Assembly: GCF_018613935.1 (NCBI RefSeq)
Contig: NZ_JAGGPF010000012.1
Span: forward strand, 156,670-220,669
DNA: 64,000 bases
Reading direction: 5' to 3'
Origin: Agromyces sp. ISL-38
Lineage (GTDB): Bacteria > Actinomycetota > Actinomycetes > Actinomycetales > Microbacteriaceae
The first letter of the stretch is position 1. The number at the start of each line of letters is the position of its first letter. The notes below the pieces were generated by a model. That model saw only the letters and a program-made list of their open reading frames with translations. It ran no database searches and was not told where the DNA came from. The position numbers and the translations under genes are program-made. Shown here in pieces: positions 1 through 9,525 of this stretch.

Positions 1-191
1 TCACCATCGAGGAGCACCTCGCCCTCGTCGGCCTGGTAGAGGCCGTAGAGCACGTTCATGAGCGTCGACTTGCCTGCGCCGTTCTCGCCGAGGAGGCAGT
101 GGATCTCGCCGGCCTCCACGGTGAGGTCGATGTGGTCGTTGGCGACCAAGCTGCCGAATCGCTTCGTGATGCCGCGAAGTTCGAGCTTCAT
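1..191 (-). CDS. Sugar/nucleoside-type ABC transporter ATP-binding protein, N-terminal part
   Basis: The gene runs off the left edge, so only about 63 N-terminal residues are visible. They begin [14 protein letters not shown] and contain an intact Walker A motif, GENGAGKST, near residue 36, followed by [15 protein letters not shown], the usual start of an ABC ATPase. It lies downstream of two BMP-family substrate-binding lipoproteins on the same strand. That fits the two-NBD ATPase of a BMP/nucleoside importer (NupA/YufO type), which energises uptake at the inner face of the membrane. The ATG at 191 is preceded by a GGGGA-like ribosome site. Substrate class is inferred from the neighbours only. 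Confidence 0.85.
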   Translation of the reverse strand, partial: MKLELRGITKRFGSLVANDHIDLTVEAGEIHCLLGENGAGKSTLMNVLYGLYQADEGEVLLDG

Positions 192-306
192 GTCCCCGAT
201 CCTAGTGAGGTGGCTGCATCGGCTGGAGATGCTGCGCGAATATTGAATGGGCCGGATGCCGCGTGCTCACTTGTAGCCCGCCGTGCGCTGCTGCGCATCC
301 GGACGA

Positions 307-344
307 AGGTCGGGGAGGCCGGCTTCCGCCGACCTCCCCGACCT
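307..344 (-). terminator. Hairpin after the first BMP gene
   Basis: A perfect 12-bp inverted repeat (AGGTCGGGGAGG at 307-318, CCTCCCCGACCT at 333-344) lies 13 nt past the BMP stop codon on the minus strand. There is no clear T-run, so it may attenuate rather than fully stop read-through into the ATPase gene. Confidence 0.6.
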
Positions 345-356
345 GTGCGTTCGTCG

Positions 357-1451
357 CTACTCGGCGAGGTAGGACTTGACCTTGACGTCGCCCGCGATGA
401 TCGCGGCCTTCAGGTCGTCGAGCTCACCCTGGAGCTCGGCCGGAACCTTCGACTCGTAGTCGTGGAACGGCGCGATGCCGACGCCCTCGTTCTCGAGCGT
501 GCCCACGAAGGGGGCGGTGTCGAAGTCGCCGTTGCCCGCCGCGACGACCGCGTCGTAGGTACCGACGTCGATGCCCTTGAGGATCGAGGTGAGCATGAGG
601 TCGGCGACCGACGGGTCGGTCTCGGTGAAGTCGGCGTCGACGCCGATCATCGCGATCTCTCGGCCCGCCTCCCGGATTGCCGCCGCTCCGGGCTGGTAGA
701 TCGCGCCACCGACGGGAAGGAGCACGTCGACGTTCTGGTCGATGAGGCCCTGTGCGGCGTTGCGCGCCGTGTCGTTCGCTTCGAAGCCGCCGGTGAACAC
801 GCCGTCGGTGCCGTCCCAGCCGAGGACCTGCACGTTCGTGCCCTTCTCGCTGTTGTGGTAGTCGACGCCCTGCTTGAAGCCGTCCATGAAGATGGAGACC
901 GTCGGGAAGTTCATGCCGCCGAAGGTGCCGACGACGCCGGTCTTCGAGTAGCCCGCCGCCGCGTAGCCCGCGAGGAACGCTGCCTGGGCCGTGTCGAAGA
1001 GGATCGGCTTGATGTTGTCGGCATCGGTCGTGCCGTCGAAGTCGTTGTCGGCCGCGTCGTCGATGATGACGTACTGGATGTCTGGGTTGGCGGTCGCGGA
1101 CTCGACCGTCGCCGCCGAGAGGGCGAAGCCGACCGTCACGATGAGGTTGCAGCCCTGGTCGACGAGGTTGGTCAGGTTGGGCGCGTAGTCGGTCTCGGCG
1201 TCGGACTGCACGGTGACCGGCTCGACGCCGAGCTCCTCGGCGGCCTGCGTGAGGCCCTCGAAACCGAGCTGGTTGAAGGACTTGTCGTCGAAGCCGCCCG
1301 AGTCGGAGACCATGCAGGGGACGAAGTCGCTCGCCTCTCCCCCATCGCCGCCGTCGGATTCCTCGGGTGCCTGTGCGCAACCGGCGAGCAGCACGGCTGC
1401 GCCGAACATGGCGAGGCCGCTGAGCGCGGCCTTCCTGGTCGTGACCTTCAC
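357..1451 (-). CDS. BMP family ABC transporter substrate-binding lipoprotein (copy 1)
   Basis: An extracellular solute-binding lipoprotein of the basic-membrane-protein (BMP/PnrA) family, which usually binds purine nucleosides for ABC import. The N-terminus is a lipoprotein signal peptide with lipobox LLAGC, then an acidic linker and a roughly 330-residue periplasmic-binding fold with family landmarks such as DDKSFNQLGFEGL and VGTFGGMNFPTV. I chose GTG at 1451 because GGAGG sits 5 nt upstream. A TTG at 1463 would place that ribosome site inside the gene. The next gene upstream (1661-2722) is a paralogue, and the transporter ATPase follows. The exact nucleoside is unknown. Confidence 0.9.
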   Translation of the reverse strand: MKVTTRKAALSGLAMFGAAVLLAGCAQAPEESDGGDGGEASDFVPCMVSDSGGFDDKSFNQLGFEGLTQAAEELGVEPVTVQSDAETDYAPNLTNLVDQGCNLIVTVGFALSAATVESATANPDIQYVIIDDAADNDFDGTTDADNIKPILFDTAQAAFLAGYAAAGYSKTGVVGTFGGMNFPTVSIFMDGFKQGVDYHNSEKGTNVQVLGWDGTDGVFTGGFEANDTARNAAQGLIDQNVDVLLPVGGAIYQPGAAAIREAGREIAMIGVDADFTETDPSVADLMLTSILKGIDVGTYDAVVAAGNGDFDTAPFVGTLENEGVGIAPFHDYESKVPAELQGELDDLKAAIIAGDVKVKSYLAE

Positions 1452-1574
1452 TGTGTCCTCCAAAGACTGCGCCCCGACCGTCGCGGGACTCGTGAAGTCA
1501 CGTTACCGAATGTTGCAACGGTCTCAGAGGCCGGAGGGCGCCGCGACATCCAATGGTTATGAAGACGCGATGTT

Positions 1575-1590
1575 CTGCTCATATGAGCAG
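1575..1590. promoter_or_regulatory. Perfect 16-bp palindrome between the two BMP genes
   Basis: CTGCTCATATGAGCAG is perfectly self-complementary. It sits in the 209-nt gap between the two BMP genes, about 125 nt upstream of the copy 1 start. Length and perfection suit a dimeric repressor operator controlling copy 1. No regulator gene is adjacent in the window. Confidence 0.55.
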
Positions 1591-1660
1591 CCGACGCGTC
1601 CCCCGAGCGAGGGTGACCCGACGATTCAGTGCCGATTCTGGGCCGATCCGCGGTCTCAGG

Positions 1661-2722
1661 TCAGGGTGAGCTCGGCGAATCGACGACGAGTTCGCCCGAG
1701 ATGATCGCCTGCCGCAGCCCCTCGATCTCGCCGTCGAGCCCTGACGTGACGAGCGGGGCGAGGTCGTGGTATGGCGCGATCTCCACGCCGCCGTTCTCGA
1801 GGGTGCCGACGTAGGGCTCGTTCGAGAATGTGTCGTCTTGCACCTCGCCCACGATCTGGACCATGGCGTCCTGCGTGTTCTTCAGCACGCTCGTGAGGAT
1901 CACGGGACGGAACTCGGGCCGCAGCGTGTCGAAGCCGTCGCTGTCGACCCAGATGACCGAGACGCCGCCGCGTTCGAGCGCGGCGGACGCCGCCCCCTCG
2001 CCCACTTGCCCGGCGACCGGAAGGATGACGTCGGCGCCCTGGTCGATGAAGCCCTCGGAGAGCGCCTTGCCCTTGTTGATGTCCTCGAAGTCGCCGGTGA
2101 AGGCGCCGTCCTGCTTCGCCTTGTCCCAGCCGAGCGTGCGCACCGCAGTGCCGTGCACCTCGTTGTACTTGGCTACGCCATCGACGAAGCCGTCCATGAA
2201 GAGGGTCACGGGCGGCTGGTTGCCGCCGCCGAACGTCGCGACGACGCCCGTCTTCGAGACTCCGGCCGAGAGGTAGCCGGCGAGGAAGGAGGCCTGGGCG
2301 GTGTCGAAGACGATCGGCTTCACGTTCTCGGCCTCGACCGTCTCGTCGACGATGGCGAAGTCGAGGTCGGGGTTGTCGTCGGCCTGGGCGAGCGTCGCCT
2401 CGGCGAGCTCGAACCCGACCGTGACGATGAGCCCGCACCCGGAGTCGACGGCCTGCTGCACGTTGGGGGCGAGGTCGGTCTCACCGGTGGAGACGATCGC
2501 CTCGGCCTCGACGCCGTGCTCCGCCTCGGCCAGCTGCAGGCCCTCCCAGCTCGACTGGTTGAACGAGCGGTCCTCGAGGCCGCCGGAGTTCGTGACCATT
2601 CGCACGCACTCCTCGCTCGCCTCACCGCCGTCGCCGGCTTCGGGCGCCGGAGCGCAGGCTGCGAGGGCGACGGATGCCGCGACGAACGCCGCTCCGAGCC
2701 CGACCCATCGACGCACCGACAT
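1661..2722 (-). CDS. BMP family ABC transporter substrate-binding lipoprotein (copy 2)
   Basis: A paralogue of the 357-1451 protein, 353 residues. It has a lipoprotein signal (MSVRRWVGLG, lipobox ALAAC), an acidic linker, and the same BMP fold landmarks (LEDRSFNQSSWEGL, VATFGGGNQPPV). The open frame extends far upstream, but the signal peptide fixes the start at ATG 2722. The gene begins 23 nt after the manC-like stop, so the two may be co-transcribed. Two diverged binding proteins beside one ATPase suggest two ligands, or expression under different conditions, for one importer. Confidence 0.88.
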   Translation of the reverse strand: MSVRRWVGLGAAFVAASVALAACAPAPEAGDGGEASEECVRMVTNSGGLEDRSFNQSSWEGLQLAEAEHGVEAEAIVSTGETDLAPNVQQAVDSGCGLIVTVGFELAEATLAQADDNPDLDFAIVDETVEAENVKPIVFDTAQASFLAGYLSAGVSKTGVVATFGGGNQPPVTLFMDGFVDGVAKYNEVHGTAVRTLGWDKAKQDGAFTGDFEDINKGKALSEGFIDQGADVILPVAGQVGEGAASAALERGGVSVIWVDSDGFDTLRPEFRPVILTSVLKNTQDAMVQIVGEVQDDTFSNEPYVGTLENGGVEIAPYHDLAPLVTSGLDGEIEGLRQAIISGELVVDSPSSP

Positions 2723-2745
2723 CCTGAACCCCGCTTCTCTCGTGC

Positions 2746-3870
2746 CTAGAGCACGTCGTTCGACCCGCCGAGCCGAAGTGCGTCGACGACCGCCTTCACC
2801 CGCTGCGCGTGTTCGCTCGTGGTGACGAGCAATGCGTCGGGGGTGTCGACCACGACGATATCGCGCACGCCGATCAGGCTGATGACCCGCTTGGAGCGGC
2901 TCACGACGATGCCGCTCGACGCATCGGAGAGGACGCGAGCATTCTCGCCGAGAATTGCGAGCTCGCCCGACCGCCCGGCGGTGTTGAGCTTCGCGAGGGA
3001 GGCGAAGTCGCCCACGTCGTCCCACTGGAAGTGTCCGCGGATGACGGCGAGGCGCCCGGCCGCGGCGGCCGGCTCGGCGATCGAGTAGTCGATCGCGATC
3101 TTCTCGAGCTTCGGCCAGATGCGGTCGACCGCCGGTCCGCGGGTGTCGGGGTCGTCCCAGGCGGCGGCGAGCTCGACGAGCCCCGCGTGCAGCTCGGGCC
3201 TCGTGCGGGCGAGCTCCTCGAGCAGGCGGTCGGCTCGGGCGATGTACATGCCCGCGTTCCAGAGGTGCTCGCCGCCGGCGAGGTAGCGCTTGGCCGTCTC
3301 GAGGTCGGGCTTCTCGACGAAGCTCGACACGGCGGTCACCCGCTCGGCGCCCGGCACATCGAGGGGATCGCCGCACTCGATGTAGCCGAATCCGACGGCG
3401 GGCTCGGTGGGCGTGATGCCGATCGTGGCGATGTAGCCGGCGTCGGCGGCGGCCATCGCATCGGTGACCGCTGCGCGGAAGAGCGCCTCGCCCGAGATGA
3501 CGTGGTCGGCGGCGAACGACCCGATGATGACGCCCGGCTCGCGGCGCTCGAGGATCGCGGCGGCGAGGCCGACCGCCGCGGTCGAGTCGCGGGGCTCGCT
3601 CTCGAGCACGATGTTCGCATCGGTGAGCGCCGGCAGCTGCGACTCGACGGCCGCGCGATGTGCTCGCCCGGTGACGACCATGATCCGCTGCTCGCCCGCG
3701 AGCGGCGCGAGCCGATCCCACGTGTCCTTCAAGAGGGTCTGCCCCGAGCCCGTGAGGTCGTGCAGGAACTTCGGCGCATCGGCACGCGAGAGCGGCCACA
3801 GGCGGGAGCCGACGCCGCCGGCCGGGATGACCGCGTAGAAGCGGTCGATGGGAAGCGAAGGTCCTGGCAT
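2746..3870 (-). CDS. manC: Mannose-1-phosphate guanylyltransferase
   Basis: Makes GDP-mannose from mannose-1-phosphate and GTP for cell-wall glycans and glycolipids. The 374-residue protein opens with the nucleotidyltransferase signature AGGVGSRLWPLSR (near residue 16). It also has SFVEKPDL and an FQWDDVGDF segment typical of the family. It lacks the C-terminal isomerase domain of the bifunctional enzyme, so it is the short form common in actinobacteria. A TATTCT box 7 nt before the ATG suggests a leaderless message. It is first in the minus-strand series that continues into the BMP genes. Confidence 0.9.
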   Translation of the reverse strand: MPGPSLPIDRFYAVIPAGGVGSRLWPLSRADAPKFLHDLTGSGQTLLKDTWDRLAPLAGEQRIMVVTGRAHRAAVESQLPALTDANIVLESEPRDSTAAVGLAAAILERREPGVIIGSFAADHVISGEALFRAAVTDAMAAADAGYIATIGITPTEPAVGFGYIECGDPLDVPGAERVTAVSSFVEKPDLETAKRYLAGGEHLWNAGMYIARADRLLEELARTRPELHAGLVELAAAWDDPDTRGPAVDRIWPKLEKIAIDYSIAEPAAAAGRLAVIRGHFQWDDVGDFASLAKLNTAGRSGELAILGENARVLSDASSGIVVSRSKRVISLIGVRDIVVVDTPDALLVTTSEHAQRVKAVVDALRLGGSNDVL

Positions 3871-3877
3871 GATTTCG

Positions 3878-3883
3878 AGAATA
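3878..3883 (-). promoter_or_regulatory. Leaderless -10 box for manC
   Basis: Read on the minus strand, TATTCT is followed by 7 nt and then the ATG of manC. This is the typical actinobacterial leaderless layout, and no Shine-Dalgarno sequence is present. Confidence 0.45.
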
Positions 3884-3943
3884 GCGGTCGACGTGTCAGA
3901 CGGGCTGGGTGCGATGCGGTCGCGGAGCAGGCCACGAGCCCCA

Positions 3944-3964
3944 CGGATGCCGCTGCGGCATCCG
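3944..3964. repeat. GGATGC-type perfect hairpin
   Basis: CGGATGCCGC (3944-3953) and GCGGCATCCG (3955-3964) are perfect complements around a 1-nt centre. It lies in the divergent manC/sdhC intergenic region. The same arms recur in other intergenic hairpins of this window. Confidence 0.6.
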
Positions 3965-3966
3965 AT

Positions 3967-3982
3967 CTCTCGACGTCGAGAG
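3967..3982. promoter_or_regulatory. Perfect 16-bp palindrome upstream of sdhC
   Basis: CTCTCGACGTCGAGAG is fully self-complementary and directly adjoins the IdeR-like element at 3980-3998. It could be a repressor site for the sdh operon or for divergent manC. The regulator is unknown. Confidence 0.4.
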
Positions 3983-3998
3983 AGTTAGGCAGTCCTAA
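3980..3998 (+). promoter_or_regulatory. Possible IdeR/DtxR-like iron box upstream of sdh
   Basis: GAGAGTTAGGCAGTCCTAA matches the DtxR/IdeR consensus TTAGGTTAGGCTAACCTAA at 12 of 19 positions by hand alignment, all but one of them in the last 14 bases. It lies about 26 bp above a TAGACT -10 box. Succinate dehydrogenase is iron-regulated in corynebacteria, so the site is plausible but weak. Confidence 0.3.
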
Positions 3999-4023
3999 GC
4001 GGCACCCTCCCCAGACGCGGGGC

Positions 4024-4029
4024 TAGACT
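4024..4029 (+). promoter_or_regulatory. -10 box for sdhCDAB
   Basis: TAGACT fits the actinobacterial TANNNT -10. No good -35 hexamer is seen 17 nt upstream, which is common for activator-dependent promoters. The message would carry a leader of about 65 nt before sdhC. Confidence 0.35.
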
Positions 4030-4099
4030 CGATTTCGGGCGCCAGCGCCCTCGAATGCCGCCTCGTTCGGGGCGACAATACCGCCAGGGAGGGTTGTTC

Positions 4100-4522
4100 A
4101 TGCCAGATACCTCGGCAGGAACCCTGACCGCACCCGCGAAGCCGGCGAGACAGAAGCCGGGTGGCACGCTGTACCGCGGCCGAGAGGGAATGTGGTCGTG
4201 GGTGCTGCACCGCATCACGGGTGTCGCGATCTTCTTCTTCCTCCTCGTGCACATCCTCGACACGGCGCTCGTGCGCGTGAGCCCCGAGGCGTACAACGCG
4301 GTCATCGGCACCTACCAGACGCCCATCATGGGCCTCGGCGAGGTCGCGCTCGTGGGCGCGATCGTGTTCCACGCCTTCAACGGCCTGCGCATCATCCTCG
4401 TCGACTTCTGGGCATGGGCGACGAGACACCAGAAGGTGCTGTTCTACGTCGTGGTCGGCCTCTGGGTCGTCACGATGATCGCCTTCGTGCCGCGCCACCT
4501 CATGAACGTCTTCAGCCACTAG
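4100..4522 (+). CDS. sdhC: Succinate dehydrogenase cytochrome b556 subunit
   Basis: Membrane anchor subunit of complex II, which passes electrons from succinate to menaquinone. It has 140 residues and three hydrophobic segments (about 38-60, 78-100 and 115-135), with the family motif SWVLHRITG ahead of helix 1 and a conserved His in LLVHILD. ATG 4100 was chosen because GGGAGGG lies just upstream. The longer in-frame ATG at 4055 has no ribosome site. It is the first gene of sdhCDAB. Confidence 0.93.
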   Translation: MPDTSAGTLTAPAKPARQKPGGTLYRGREGMWSWVLHRITGVAIFFFLLVHILDTALVRVSPEAYNAVIGTYQTPIMGLGEVALVGAIVFHAFNGLRIILVDFWAWATRHQKVLFYVVVGLWVVTMIAFVPRHLMNVFSH

Positions 4523-4535
4523 AACGGGGAGCGAA

Positions 4536-4979
4536 ATGACCACCATCGAATCCCCCCGTGCTCCCGCGCGACCCGCCCAGAGGCGAGGCGTCAACTGGGA
4601 GAAGTGGGGCTGGATCTACATGCGCGCGTCGGGTGTCGTGCTCATCGTGCTGATCTTCGGCCACCTGTTCATGAATCTCATGGTCGGCGAGGGCGTGAAG
4701 GCGATCGACTTCGGCTTCGTCGGCGGCAAGTGGGCCGAGCCGTTCTGGCAGTGGTGGGACGTGCTGATGCTCTGGCTCGCGCTCATCCACGGCGCCAACG
4801 GCATGCGCACCCTCGTGAACGACTACACGAACCCCGGCACTGTCCAGAAGGTGCTGAAGGGCGCCCTCTTCGCGTCGGCGGCGGTGCTCATCATCCTCGG
4901 CACCCTCGTCGTCTTCACCTTCGAGCCGTGCCCCGCGGGTGCGCCGGCCGACCTGCTTCCCTCGTTCTGCGCCGCCTAG
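4536..4979 (+). CDS. sdhD: Succinate dehydrogenase hydrophobic membrane anchor subunit
   Basis: Second membrane anchor of complex II, 147 residues with three hydrophobic helices. Conserved features are the basic amphipathic start, [10 protein letters not shown] in helix 1 and [17 protein letters not shown] in helix 2, typical of actinobacterial SdhD. It starts 13 nt after sdhC with a GGGGAG ribosome site and is followed 7 nt later by sdhA, so the four subunits are one operon. Confidence 0.92.
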   Translation: MTTIESPRAPARPAQRRGVNWEKWGWIYMRASGVVLIVLIFGHLFMNLMVGEGVKAIDFGFVGGKWAEPFWQWWDVLMLWLALIHGANGMRTLVNDYTNPGTVQKVLKGALFASAAVLIILGTLVVFTFEPCPAGAPADLLPSFCAA

Positions 4980-4986
4980 GAGACCA

Positions 4987-6792
4987 GTGAATTCCGAGAT
5001 CGCCGACGCCCCGACCATCATCGACGGCGTGCACTACCACCAGTTCGACATCGTCATCGTGGGCGCGGGCGGCGCCGGCATGCGAGCGGCCATCGAAGCC
5101 GGACCGGGTGCGAAGACCGCGGTCATCTCGAAGCTCTATCCCACCCGCTCCCACACGGGAGCAGCGCAGGGCGGCATGGCCGCAGCGCTCGCGAACGTCG
5201 AGGAAGACAGCTGGGAGTGGCACACCTTCGACACCATCAAGGGCGGCGACTACCTCGTCGACCAGGATGCCGCCGAGATCCTCGCCCGGGAGGCCATCGA
5301 CGCGGTCATCGACCTCGAGAACATGGGCCTGCCGTTCAACCGCACGCCCGAGGGCAAGATCGACCAGCGCCGCTTCGGCGGCCACACGCGCGACCACGGC
5401 AAGGCTCCCGTGCGACGGGCGTGCTACGCCGCCGACCGCACCGGCCACATGATCCTGCAGACGCTGTTCCAGAACTGCGTGCGGCTCGGCATCAACTTCT
5501 TCAACGAGTACTACGTGCTCGACCTCGTGATGACCGACGTCGACGGCGTCGAGCAGCCGTCGGGCGTCGTCGCCTACGACCTCGCCACGGGCGAGCTGCA
5601 CGTCTTCCAGGCGAAGGCCGTCATCTTCGCCACGGGCGGGTTCGGCAAGATCTACAAGACCACGTCGAACGCGCACACCCTCACGGGCGACGGTGTCGGC
5701 ATCATCTGGCGCAAGGGCCTGCCGCTCGAAGACATGGAGTTCTTCCAGTTCCACCCCACCGGACTGGCCGGACTCGGCATCCTCCTCACCGAGGGCGCCC
5801 GCGGCGAGGGCGCGATCCTCCGCAACGCGAGCGGCGAGCGCTTCATGGAGCGCTACGCGCCCACGATCAAAGACCTCGCCCCGCGTGACATCGTCTCGCG
5901 CTGCATGGTGCAGGAGGTCGCCGAGGGCCGCGGCGCCGGGCCACACAAGGACTACGTGCTGCTCGACTGCACCCACCTCGGCGCCGAGGTGCTCGAGACG
6001 AAGCTCCCCGACATCACCGAGTTCGCGCGCACCTACCTGGGCGTCGACCCCGTGTACGAGCCCGTGCCCGTGATGCCGACCGCGCACTACGCGATGGGCG
6101 GCATCCCCACGAACGTCGCCGCCGAGGTGCTGAGCGACAACGCCACCGTCGTGCCCGGCCTCTACGCCGCAGGCGAGTGCGCGTGCGTCTCGGTGCACGG
6201 TTCCAACCGACTCGGCACCAACTCGCTCCTCGACATCAATGTCTTCGGCAAGCGCGCCGGCCGCAACGCGGTCGAATACGTCAAGTCCGTCGACTTCACG
6301 CCGCTGCCCGACGACCCGGCCGCGGCGGTGCGCGGCATGCTCGAGCAGTTGCGCGACTCCAACGGCACCGAGCGCATCGCAGCCATCCGCAAGGAGCTGC
6401 AAGACGAGATGGACAAGAACGCCCAGGTGTTCCGCACCGACGAGTCGCTCGAGCACGTCACCGACGTCATCGCCGGGCTGCGCGATCGCTACCGCAACGT
6501 CGCCGTGCAAGACAAGGGCAAGCGATTCAACACCGACCTGCTCGAGGCCGTCGAGCTCGGATTCCTCCTCGACCTCGCCGAGGTCGTCGTCTTCTCCGCG
6601 CGCAATCGCAAGGAGAGCCGCGGCGGCCACATGCGCGACGACTTCCCGAAGCGCGACGACGCGAACTACATGCAGCACACGATGGCCTACCTGTCGGGCG
6701 ATCCGCACTCGTCCGATGCCGCCGACCACATCCGACTCGATTGGAAACCGGTCACGATCACCCGTTACCAGCCGATGGAGAGGAAGTACTGA
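4987..6792 (+). CDS. sdhA: Succinate dehydrogenase flavoprotein subunit
   Basis: Catalytic FAD subunit that oxidises succinate to fumarate. The 601-residue protein has the dinucleotide-binding motif [10 protein letters not shown] near residue 24 and the covalent-FAD segment [15 protein letters not shown] near residue 57. It also has QFHPTGLAG, the capping-domain RGEGAILRN and the C-terminal [16 protein letters not shown] 4987 is preceded by AGGAGA. An in-frame ATG at 4939 overlaps sdhD and lacks a ribosome site. The sequence is complete and ordinary. Confidence 0.96.
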   Translation: MNSEIADAPTIIDGVHYHQFDIVIVGAGGAGMRAAIEAGPGAKTAVISKLYPTRSHTGAAQGGMAAALANVEEDSWEWHTFDTIKGGDYLVDQDAAEILAREAIDAVIDLENMGLPFNRTPEGKIDQRRFGGHTRDHGKAPVRRACYAADRTGHMILQTLFQNCVRLGINFFNEYYVLDLVMTDVDGVEQPSGVVAYDLATGELHVFQAKAVIFATGGFGKIYKTTSNAHTLTGDGVGIIWRKGLPLEDMEFFQFHPTGLAGLGILLTEGARGEGAILRNASGERFMERYAPTIKDLAPRDIVSRCMVQEVAEGRGAGPHKDYVLLDCTHLGAEVLETKLPDITEFARTYLGVDPVYEPVPVMPTAHYAMGGIPTNVAAEVLSDNATVVPGLYAAGECACVSVHGSNRLGTNSLLDINVFGKRAGRNAVEYVKSVDFTPLPDDPAAAVRGMLEQLRDSNGTERIAAIRKELQDEMDKNAQVFRTDESLEHVTDVIAGLRDRYRNVAVQDKGKRFNTDLLEAVELGFLLDLAEVVVFSARNRKESRGGHMRDDFPKRDDANYMQHTMAYLSGDPHSSDAADHIRLDWKPVTITRYQPMERKY

Positions 6793-6793
6793 C

Positions 6794-7552
6794 GTGAGCA
6801 CTGCCGCACTCGAGGTCAAGCCGGTGGATACCGCGATCCAGTCGTTCACCGTCACCTTCCTGATCCGGCGCTTCGACCCCGACATCGACACCGAGCCGCG
6901 CTGGCAGGACTTCGACGTCGAGATGTACGCGACCGACCGTGTGCTCGACGCGCTGCACAAGATCAAGTGGGAACAAGACGGCTCGCTCACGTTCCGCCGT
7001 TCGTGCGCCCACGGCATCTGCGGCTCCGATGCGATGCGCATCAACGGCCGCAACCGCCTCGCATGCAAGACCCTCATCAAAGACCTCGACATCTCCAAGC
7101 CCATCTACGTCGAGGCCATCAAGGGCCTGCCGCTCGAGAAGGACCTCATCGTCGACATGGAGCCGTTCTTCGCGAGCTTCCGCGACGTGCAGCCGTTCCT
7201 CATCGCGAACTCGAAGGCCGAGCCCGGCAAGGAGCGCGTGCAGTCGGTCGCCGAGCGAGAGCGCTTCGACGACACCACGAAATGCATCCTCTGCGCGGCG
7301 TGCACCTCGTCGTGCCCCGTGTTCTGGACCGACGGACAGTACTTCGGGCCGGCCGCGATCGTGAACGCGCACCGCTTCATATTCGACTCGCGTGACGACG
7401 CGGCATCCGTTCGCCTCGACATCCTGAACGACAAGGAGGGCGTGTGGCGCTGCCGAACGACCTTCAACTGCACTGAGGCGTGCCCGCGTGGCATCGAAGT
7501 GACGAAGGCGATCGCCGAGGTCAAGCAGGCGATCATGCGCGGCAAGCCCTAA
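6794..7552 (+). CDS. sdhB: Succinate dehydrogenase iron-sulfur subunit
   Basis: Electron-transfer subunit of complex II, 252 residues. All three cluster motifs are visible: the [2Fe-2S] set in RRSCAHGICGSDAM plus a later Cys (RLAC), and two ferredoxin-like sets, CILCAACTSSCPVF and the segment ending CTEACPRGIEV. GTG 6794 starts one base after the sdhA stop, so translation is coupled. It is the last gene of the operon. No hairpin is obvious before the next gene. Confidence 0.95.
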   Translation: MSTAALEVKPVDTAIQSFTVTFLIRRFDPDIDTEPRWQDFDVEMYATDRVLDALHKIKWEQDGSLTFRRSCAHGICGSDAMRINGRNRLACKTLIKDLDISKPIYVEAIKGLPLEKDLIVDMEPFFASFRDVQPFLIANSKAEPGKERVQSVAERERFDDTTKCILCAACTSSCPVFWTDGQYFGPAAIVNAHRFIFDSRDDAASVRLDILNDKEGVWRCRTTFNCTEACPRGIEVTKAIAEVKQAIMRGKP

Positions 7553-7624
7553 GCGCGTACGGAGCCGGCCTCGCTGCGGTCGGAGGCGCCGGATCGGCGG
7601 CGATTCGACGTCGGAGGCCTCCCG

Positions 7625-7630
7625 TAGGAT
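7625..7630 (+). promoter_or_regulatory. Leaderless -10 box for exonuclease III
   Basis: TAGGAT is followed by 7 nt and the ATG at 7638, suggesting an independent leaderless transcript downstream of sdhB. Confidence 0.4.
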
Positions 7631-7637
7631 TTGAGGC

Positions 7638-8480
7638 ATGCCCACCGCCAAACCGCTCCGGATCGCCACTGTCAACGTCAACGGAGTGCGCGCCGCGTTC
7701 CGCAAGGGCATGGGCGACTGGCTCGCCGGCCGCAACGTCGACATCCTCGCGGTGCAAGAGGTGCGCGCTTCCACCGAAGACCTTGAGGCGCTGCTCGGCG
7801 AGGAGTGGGACCTGCTCCACGACCCCGCCACCTCCAAGGGGCGCGCAGGAGTCGCAATCGCGAGTCGCAACCGCGCGAGCATCCACCGCGTCGAGCTCGG
7901 CGCCCCCGACTTCGACAGCGCGGGCCGTTGGCTCGAGGCCGACTACGAGGTCGGCGACCGCGTGGTCACCGTCGTGAGCGCCTACGTGCACTCGGGCGTG
8001 GCAGACGATAGCCCCAAGATGGTCGAGAAGTACCGCTTCCTCGACGCGATGGAGGCCCGGCTGCCCGAGCTTGCGGCCCACTCCGAACTCGCCCTCGTCG
8101 TCGGCGACCTCAACGTCGGCCATCGCACGCTCGACATCCGCAACTGGAAGGGCAACGTGAAGCGTGCCGGCTTCCTGCCCGAGGAGCGCGCCTACTTCGA
8201 TCGCTTCGTGGGCGCCGAAGGCGACGAGCTCTACAACGCGGGCGCCGGCTTCGGCTGGATCGACGTCGGCCGCCGCGTGGCCGGCGACGTGCCCGGGCCC
8301 TACACGTGGTGGTCGCAGCGGGGCAAAGCGTTCGACACCGACACCGGGTGGCGCATCGACTACCACCTCGCCACCAAGTCGCTCGCCGACACGGTCGTCG
8401 ACTACCAGATCGACCGCGCCGACGCGTGGGACACGCGATGGTCCGACCACGCACCCGTGGTCGTCGACTACGCCATCTGA
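7638..8480 (+). CDS. xth: Exodeoxyribonuclease III / AP endonuclease
   Basis: A DNA-repair nuclease of the endonuclease/exonuclease/phosphatase (EEP) fold that cuts at abasic sites and removes 3' blocks. The 280 residues show the ordered family motifs: TVNVNGVRAA, VQEVRAS (metal-binding Glu), GDLNVGH and the terminal SDHAPV with the catalytic Asp-His pair. Length is normal. It stands alone between the sdh operon and trpS, with its own likely leaderless promoter. Confidence 0.93.
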   Translation: MPTAKPLRIATVNVNGVRAAFRKGMGDWLAGRNVDILAVQEVRASTEDLEALLGEEWDLLHDPATSKGRAGVAIASRNRASIHRVELGAPDFDSAGRWLEADYEVGDRVVTVVSAYVHSGVADDSPKMVEKYRFLDAMEARLPELAAHSELALVVGDLNVGHRTLDIRNWKGNVKRAGFLPEERAYFDRFVGAEGDELYNAGAGFGWIDVGRRVAGDVPGPYTWWSQRGKAFDTDTGWRIDYHLATKSLADTVVDYQIDRADAWDTRWSDHAPVVVDYAI

Positions 8481-9524
<1,044 letters not shown>

Positions 9525-9525
9525 C

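Noticed and set aside
99..1562. Long plus-strand open frame opposite BMP copy 1
   Set aside because: Composition (repeated Val, Arg, Asp, Glu, Gly) is typical of antisense frames in GC-rich genes, and no domain or ribosome site is visible.
1661..3799. A 712-codon minus-strand open frame covering BMP copy 2 and much of manC
   Set aside because: The upstream part is Arg/Ala-rich frame shadow of manC. The lipoprotein signal peptide fixes the real start at 2722.
4915..7104. 729-codon minus-strand frame opposite sdhA
   Set aside because: It is the antisense shadow of a clearly conserved sdhA.
7553..7637. Terminator after sdhB
   Set aside because: The 85-nt gap has GC-rich partial repeats but no convincing stem-loop.
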